DNA of 64,000 bases from Aeromicrobium sp. IC_218 (GTDB lineage Bacteria > Actinomycetota > Actinomycetes > Propionibacteriales > Nocardioidaceae): assembly GCF_004336805.1 (NCBI RefSeq), contig NZ_SJXM01000006.1, positions 124,001 through 188,000 of the forward strand, in the 5' to 3' direction. The position numbers and the translations under genes were made by a program. Position 1 is the first letter of the stretch, and the number at the start of each line of letters is the position of its first letter. This document shows positions 57,914 through 64,000 of this stretch, one piece after another. The notes under the pieces were generated by a model. It was not told the DNA's origin. It was given only the letters and a program-made list of their open reading frames with translations, and did not search any database.

Positions 57914-57932
57914 GCGCGAAACATCTTCGCGC
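57914..57932 (-). terminator. Short hairpin downstream of the HAAS membrane protein gene
   Basis: GCGCGAA and TTCGCGC form a 7-bp perfect stem with a 5-nt loop, 16 nt after the minus-strand stop codon. Confidence 0.5.
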
Positions 57933-57948
57933 GACGTGGGCCACCCCG

Positions 57949-58938
57949 TCAGAGCGTGGGGGCTCCCTGCGCCCGGCGCACCCGCACGAAGCCGTCGACC
58001 GAGTCCCACAGCCAGATCGCCACGGCGACGAGCGCGACGACCCCGTGCGTCGTGTCGGAGGAGAAGCCCGGCCAGTCCTGCTGGATCGCCAGCACCGCGT
58101 CGGGGTTCAGCAGCTGCTCGGTCAGGCCCAGGTGGACGAACGGCAGCGCGAAGAGCGCACCGAGGGCGACGTTGGCCACGGCGAGCCGGGTCGTCCAGCC
58201 GCCTGTGCGGTACTTGACCACCTCGAAGCCCGCCTCGACCACGAGCAGGACGAGGATCACCGGGAACCACGACCGCCACAGGTCCGGGTCGAGCACGGGC
58301 ACGTCCACGCCGTCGAGCGACAGCGGCGGACGCACCTGCTGCCAGACCAGCAGGCCGGCGAGCAGCGCCTGGAAGGTGAGTGTGGCGACCAGGTCGCCGA
58401 GCGACCCGCGCCGCTGCGGCGCGTCCGGCAGGTCGTCGGGGCTCCAGTCGACGTCCAGGCTCTCGCGCACGCTGTCCGTGGCGCCACCACGCTCGACGAG
58501 CACGAACACCAGCGTCGTCCAGAAGACGATGTGCACGACCAGGCTGAGGGCGACCCAGACGGCGCCGCCGACGACCTCGCCGAACGGCTCGTCGAGCGCG
58601 ACCTGCACGGCGGCGAACGCCAGCGTCGAGACGGGCACCGCGACGAGCAGGATCGCGCGGACGGTGCGCTCCCACGCCGGGTAGACCTCGGGCCCGATCA
58701 GCTGGAGACGGCGTCCGGTGTAGGCACCGGCGAGCGTGGTCGGCTCGCCGAGCTCGGCGACGGCCTCGCGCTCGGCCGCGTGCGGATCGAGGTCGGGGCG
58801 CTCCTCGAGCAACGACTCGACGCGGTCGGCGATGCTGGCGCGCAGCTCGTCGGCGACGTCGGCGCGCTGCTCCTCGGGCAGCTGCCGGGTCACGGCGTGG
58901 ACGTAGCGCTCGGCCAGGGTCGTGGTGGTCGCGGACAT
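57949..58938 (-). CDS. HAAS-domain membrane protein partnered with PadR
   Basis: The 329-residue protein begins with a HAAS (permease-prefix) domain, RYVHAVTRQLPEEQRADVADELRASIADRVE, and continues with about six hydrophobic helices. HAAS proteins occur next to PadR regulators and are thought to sense or modulate membrane processes; the detail is unknown. The ATG at 58938 is preceded by AGGTGA, which includes the stop of the padR-type gene, so translation is coupled. A GTG at 58947 is the alternative start. Confidence 0.85.
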   Translation of the reverse strand: MSATTTTLAERYVHAVTRQLPEEQRADVADELRASIADRVESLLEERPDLDPHAAEREAVAELGEPTTLAGAYTGRRLQLIGPEVYPAWERTVRAILLVAVPVSTLAFAAVQVALDEPFGEVVGGAVWVALSLVVHIVFWTTLVFVLVERGGATDSVRESLDVDWSPDDLPDAPQRRGSLGDLVATLTFQALLAGLLVWQQVRPPLSLDGVDVPVLDPDLWRSWFPVILVLLVVEAGFEVVKYRTGGWTTRLAVANVALGALFALPFVHLGLTEQLLNPDAVLAIQQDWPGFSSDTTHGVVALVAVAIWLWDSVDGFVRVRRAQGAPTL

Positions 58939-58943
58939 GGTGC

Positions 58944-59267
58944 TCACCTCAGGCTCTCGACGGACGTGTGAAGGGTCTGCCACTCGGCGAGCAGCGCGTC
59001 CAGCAGGGCGCGTCCCTCGTCGCTGACCTCGTAGAACTTGCGCGGGCGCGACTCCTCGGTGTTCCACTCGCTGGTGAGGAGTCCCTGCTTCTCCAGCCGG
59101 CGCAGCAGCGGGTAGAGGGTGTTGCCCTCCACCGCGAAGCCGGCGGCGGCCAGCGTCTCGAGCAGCGCGTACCCGTAGGTCGGGCGCGTGAGGGTGGCCA
59201 GGGCGGCCATCACCACGGTGCCGCGGCGCAGCTCCTGCAGGTGTCCGGCGAGGACGTCGTCATCCAT
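58944..59267 (-). CDS. PadR-family transcriptional regulator
   Basis: The 107-residue protein is a compact PadR winged helix: LQELRRGTVVMAALATLTRPTYGYALLETLAAAGFAVEGNTLYPLLRRLEKQGLL (given as landmarks), then a wing with RKFYEVSDEGRALL and a short dimerisation helix. It likely represses itself and the coupled HAAS gene. The ATG at 59267 follows TATCGT (59275-59280) by 7 nt. A GTGTG-cgt-CACAC palindrome directly upstream of that -10 box is a candidate operator. Confidence 0.92.
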   Translation of the reverse strand: MDDDVLAGHLQELRRGTVVMAALATLTRPTYGYALLETLAAAGFAVEGNTLYPLLRRLEKQGLLTSEWNTEESRPRKFYEVSDEGRALLDALLAEWQTLHTSVESLR

Positions 59268-59280
59268 GACCGACACGATA

Positions 59281-59293
59281 GTGTGCGTCACAC
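59281..59293 (-). promoter_or_regulatory. Candidate PadR operator
   Basis: GTGTGCGTCACAC, with 5-bp perfect arms, abuts the -10 element of the PadR gene and would be in the promoter spacer, well placed for autorepression. Confidence 0.5.
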
Positions 59294-59361
59294 ACCATTG
59301 TCCAGGGCACGGTGACGGCGGCCGCGTCCGGCCGGAGCGGGCGGCTTCCTAGGATGCGGGC

Positions 59362-60084
59362 ATGGACTCGGTCGTGGTGGTCACCGGAGGCACGCGCGGG
59401 ATCGGCGCCGACGTCGTGCGCAGGCTGCACGCCGCCGGGCACGCGGTGCTCGCCGTCCACGCCTCGCCCGACGCGGGCGAGCTCGAGGACCTGACCGGCG
59501 TCGTGCGCCTGCGGGCCGACGTGGCCGACGCCGCGGCGGCCGGGACGATCCTCGACGCGGCCACCGAGCTCGGCCGCGTGACCGGCCTGGTCAACAACGC
59601 CGGCGTCACCGGGCCGCTCGGCCCGGTCGAACAGCTCGCCGACGACGTGCTCGACCAGGTGCTCGCCGTGAACCTCGCCGGGCCGGTCCGGCTGTGCCGC
59701 GAGGCGGTGCGGCGGTGGACGGCCGACGAGGAGCCGGCCGGACGCGCGATCGTCAACGTCACCTCGATCGCCGCCGTCACCGGCTCGCCGGGGGAGTACG
59801 TCGCCTACGCCGCGTCCAAGGGCGGGCTCGAGTCGTTCACCGTCGGCCTGGGCCGCGAGGTGGCGACCCGCGGCATCCGCGTGAACGCCGTCTCGCCGGG
59901 CACGATCGAGACCGGCATCCACGCCCGCGCCGGGGAGCCCGGACGCGCGGCCCGGGTCGCCGAGCGCATCCCGATGCGCCGGCCCGGTCAGCCTGACGAG
60001 GTCGCGGCGGCGGTGCAGTGGCTGCTGTCGGACGAGGCGTCGTACGTCACCGGCACCGTGCTGCGGGTCGGTGGCGGGCTCTAG
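59362..60084 (+). CDS. SDR-family oxidoreductase
   Basis: The 240-residue short-chain dehydrogenase has the dinucleotide motif TGGTRGIG, NNAG, the catalytic Ser in NVTSIAAVTG, YAASK (YxxxK) and the SPGTIETG segment. The C-terminal YVTGTVLRVGGGL resembles FabG-type reductases and glucose dehydrogenases. Substrate unknown. The ATG follows TAGGAT (59350-59355) by 6 nt, indicating leaderless transcription. It converges on the GH6 gene with an 18-nt gap. Confidence 0.93.
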   Translation: MDSVVVVTGGTRGIGADVVRRLHAAGHAVLAVHASPDAGELEDLTGVVRLRADVADAAAAGTILDAATELGRVTGLVNNAGVTGPLGPVEQLADDVLDQVLAVNLAGPVRLCREAVRRWTADEEPAGRAIVNVTSIAAVTGSPGEYVAYAASKGGLESFTVGLGREVATRGIRVNAVSPGTIETGIHARAGEPGRAARVAERIPMRRPGQPDEVAAAVQWLLSDEASYVTGTVLRVGGGL

Positions 60085-60102
60085 CCGCGTGCCGGACGTC
60101 GG

Positions 60103-61128
60103 TCAGTACGCGGCGCGGGCGGCCAGGCCGATCGCGTAGTCGGCCCAGAACGTCCCGGCGGACGGCTCGGCGCGGCTGCACTCGCCGTCGGACTGGCCGG
60201 GCACCTTGATCCACAGCAGCGCGTCGACGACGTCGTCCGGGACGGGCGTCAGCGGCAGCGGGCCGAGTGCGCGCTCGGGCGGGTTGCACCAGTGCTCGAA
60301 GCCCTCGGCCGGGCCGAGGCCGTTGCGGCTCGTGTCGATGACCGCCTTCTTGCCGCCGGTGCGGGCGGACAGGTCGCGGGCGTAGGCGATGTTGTCGGTG
60401 GTCCAGCCGAAGTTGCTGACGTTGAGCGCGACGCCGCGGGCGCTGGCCACGTTCGCCTTCTTCAGCCGGTCGGCCATGACGAAGGCGGGCTGCCAGCCTG
60501 CGTTGCCGGCGTCGAGGTACGTGGCGATCGCCGGGTAGCGGCCGAACGCGGTCACCGCGTACGACAGCAGCTGGTAGCGGCGGGCCTGGTCGGTGGCCGA
60601 CAGGCAGTCGATGCTGGCCAGCGCGTCCGGCTCCAGCACGACAGCCGCCTTGCGCGATCCGATGCCCGCCGCGACCTCGTCGATCCACGCCTTGTAGGCC
60701 GCGGCCGAGTGGGCGCCGCCGGCGGAGTAGAGCCCGCAGTCGCGCTGCGGGATGTTGTAGGCCACCAGCACCGGCACCGCACCCGTGGCGGTCACCTGCG
60801 TGACGCGCTGGGCGACGGTCTGGCGGGGCGTGGGCGTCCAGTCGCCGATCCAGTCGGCGCTGCCGCCGCGGGCCACCTTCTCCAGCATGGCCCGGCGCCA
60901 CGGGTCGGGCTCGGCCGCGGCCGCCCGCGCGGCGTCGGAGTACGGGTCGACCCACGGCACCGTCCCGGCGAACGGGTCGGGGGACGACGGGTCGGCGAAC
61001 GCCACGGGCGCCAGCCTAGGTCCGGTGGCGGCGAGGGTCGCGACGACGAGCGCGACGCCGGCGAGGGCGGTCGGCACCGTGGAGAGCAGGGCGCGACGCA
61101 GGCGACGCGGGGCGGGCGAGGGGGACAT
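60103..61128 (-). CDS. Secreted glycoside hydrolase family 6 protein
   Basis: The 341-residue protein has an N-terminal signal/anchor (about 12-45) and a GH6 catalytic domain. GAVPVLVAYNIPQRDCG carries D130, and VVLEPDALASIDC carries the proton-donor-equivalent D168. FEHWCNPPERALG and the WIKVPGQSDG tail are also typical of actinobacterial GH6 endoglucanases. It should cleave beta-1,4-glucans such as cellulose outside the cell. No carbohydrate-binding module is present. The upstream 61129-61248 region contains no recognised regulator site. Confidence 0.92.
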   Translation of the reverse strand: MSPSPAPRRLRRALLSTVPTALAGVALVVATLAATGPRLAPVAFADPSSPDPFAGTVPWVDPYSDAARAAAAEPDPWRRAMLEKVARGGSADWIGDWTPTPRQTVAQRVTQVTATGAVPVLVAYNIPQRDCGLYSAGGAHSAAAYKAWIDEVAAGIGSRKAAVVLEPDALASIDCLSATDQARRYQLLSYAVTAFGRYPAIATYLDAGNAGWQPAFVMADRLKKANVASARGVALNVSNFGWTTDNIAYARDLSARTGGKKAVIDTSRNGLGPAEGFEHWCNPPERALGPLPLTPVPDDVVDALLWIKVPGQSDGECSRAEPSAGTFWADYAIGLAARAAY

Positions 61129-61248
61129 GTCGTGCGTCCTTCGGATCGTGCGTGGACCGGCCCGGTGCCGGTCCGCCCGGCCGTCGTCACGGCCGCCAAA
61201 GAAGTTTCGCTCCTGGTGCCGAGATCGCCAAACTTTGCCGGACGCACC

Positions 61249-61286
61249 GCTCCCCGGGACCGTGGGGGAAGACGGGCCCGGGGAGC
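61249..61286 (-). terminator. Hairpin downstream of the PfpI-family gene
   Basis: GCTCCCCGGG and CCCGGGGAGC (61249-61258 and 61277-61286) form a 10-bp stem with an 18-nt loop, 19 nt after the stop codon. Confidence 0.6.
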
Positions 61287-61305
61287 AGCGAGCGAGGGGC
61301 GGGGC

Positions 61306-61848
61306 TCAGGCCTGCGCGCCGAACACCTCGACGATCTTGGCCGTGAACGCCTCGAGGTCGTCGGGGTTGCGCGACGTGACGAGCGTCCAGTCCTCGGCGG
61401 TGCACACCTGCACCTGCTCGTCGACCCAGGTGCCGCCGGCGTTCTGGATGTCGACGCGCAGCGACGGGTAGGACGTGAGCGTCTTGCCGCCCAGGACGTC
61501 GGTCTGCACGAGCGCCCAAGGGCCGTGGCAGATGGCGGCGACGGGCTTGCCGGCGTCGACGAAGCCCTTGACGAAGGCCATGGCGTCCTCGTCGAGGCGC
61601 AGGGTGTCGGCGTTGATGGTGCCGCCGGGCAGGATCAGCGCGTCGTAGTCGGAGGGGCTGACGTCCTTGACCGCCTCGTCGGCGGTGAACGTGTCGGTGG
61701 GGTCGGTGTCGCCGGTGACCGTCTTCACCTCGCCGGCCTCGGTGGCCAGGAGGTCGAGGTCCCAGCCCTGGTCGAGGACGGTCTGGCGGGGGTCGGCGAG
61801 CTCGGAGTGCTCGACGCCGGCGTTCGAGGTCAGGATCGCGATCTTCAT
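61306..61848 (-). CDS. DJ-1/PfpI-family protein (type 1 glutamine amidotransferase-like)
   Basis: The 180-residue protein has the nucleophile elbow PVAAICHGPWAL with the reactive Cys, a preceding YDALILPGG strand, and the conserved early Glu in NAGVEHSEL, as in PfpI/YhbO proteases or deglycases. It may protect proteins or metabolites from dicarbonyl damage. The ATG at 61848 follows TAGGAC (61855-61860) by 6 nt, a leaderless arrangement. Confidence 0.92.
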   Translation of the reverse strand: MKIAILTSNAGVEHSELADPRQTVLDQGWDLDLLATEAGEVKTVTGDTDPTDTFTADEAVKDVSPSDYDALILPGGTINADTLRLDEDAMAFVKGFVDAGKPVAAICHGPWALVQTDVLGGKTLTSYPSLRVDIQNAGGTWVDEQVQVCTAEDWTLVTSRNPDDLEAFTAKIVEVFGAQA

Positions 61849-61884
61849 GCCTCGGTCCTACCCAGCCGGGCTCGGCTCAAGCAC

Positions 61885-64000
<2,116 letters not shown>

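Noticed and set aside
57725-57948. Several short ORFs between the lipase and HAAS genes
   Set aside because: All overlap each other on both strands, lack ribosome sites and show no recognisable protein pattern; the stretch appears non-coding.

Overview
The window is high-G+C DNA from an actinobacterium. Gene content (UPF0182, PPA1309 family, DUF3090/SCO1664/MSMEG_4193 trio, class E sortase, DUF222-HNH, LutABC, an IdeR-type iron box, a mycobacterial-type LexA box) and many start codons lying 5-7 nt after a TANNNT -10 box fit the order Propionibacteriales, probably Nocardioidaceae (Aeromicrobium/Nocardioides-like). The order- and family-level placement is inference.

Layout. 1-10.5 kb: conserved housekeeping block (ABC1 kinase, cyclodehydratase-like protein, DUF5679, YgjP-type metallopeptidase, NUDIX, DUF2342, MoaE, PDZ/Lon-type membrane protease, PPA1309, UPF0182, lipoprotein hydrolase). 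10.6-13.3 kb: initiator tRNA followed by a compositionally foreign insert that carries a PIN-GNAT-PUA-like protein and an ASCH protein. It is bordered upstream by a possible gene remnant and downstream by a decayed copy of the 5' end of the gene found at 13963. 13.3-24.4 kb: DoxX protein, a kinase/aminotransferase fusion, an SOS-controlled DUF222-HNH protein, a class E sortase with a 1377-residue CshA-like wall-anchored fibril protein, and small regulators. 24.4-32.9 kb: SCO1664/DUF3090/phosphomutase operon, acyl-CoA carboxyltransferase, DUF429, secreted subtilase, PPOX enzyme, ankyrin protein and a BASS transporter.

33-50.4 kb is the best-integrated region, an L-rhamnose utilisation locus. 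A LacI regulator is divergent from a sugar ABC transporter, followed by RhaM mutarotase, RhaI isomerase, a RhaEW-type aldolase/dehydrogenase fusion, RhaB kinase, a tiny LuxR-type HTH protein, a Tat-exported GH106 rhamnosidase and LutABC. Palindromes related to TTGAAACGTTTTAA lie at the regulator, transporter, rhamnosidase and lutABC promoters. They predict a single LacI regulon that carries rhamnose from plant glycosides to DHAP, L-lactaldehyde, L-lactate and pyruvate.

50.5-64 kb: a small exported protein flanked by related hairpins, an LLM flavoenzyme, an IdeR-box-controlled siderophore ABC operon with a fused permease, a secreted lipase, a PadR/HAAS pair, an SDR, a GH6 cellulase-like enzyme, a PfpI protein, an SRPBCC protein, and an Lrp/AsnC regulator divergent from hppD, which runs off the window.

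A palindromic REP-like repeat (CTCCCT-N11-AGGGAG type) is scattered through intergenic regions. One copy lies inside a coding sequence.
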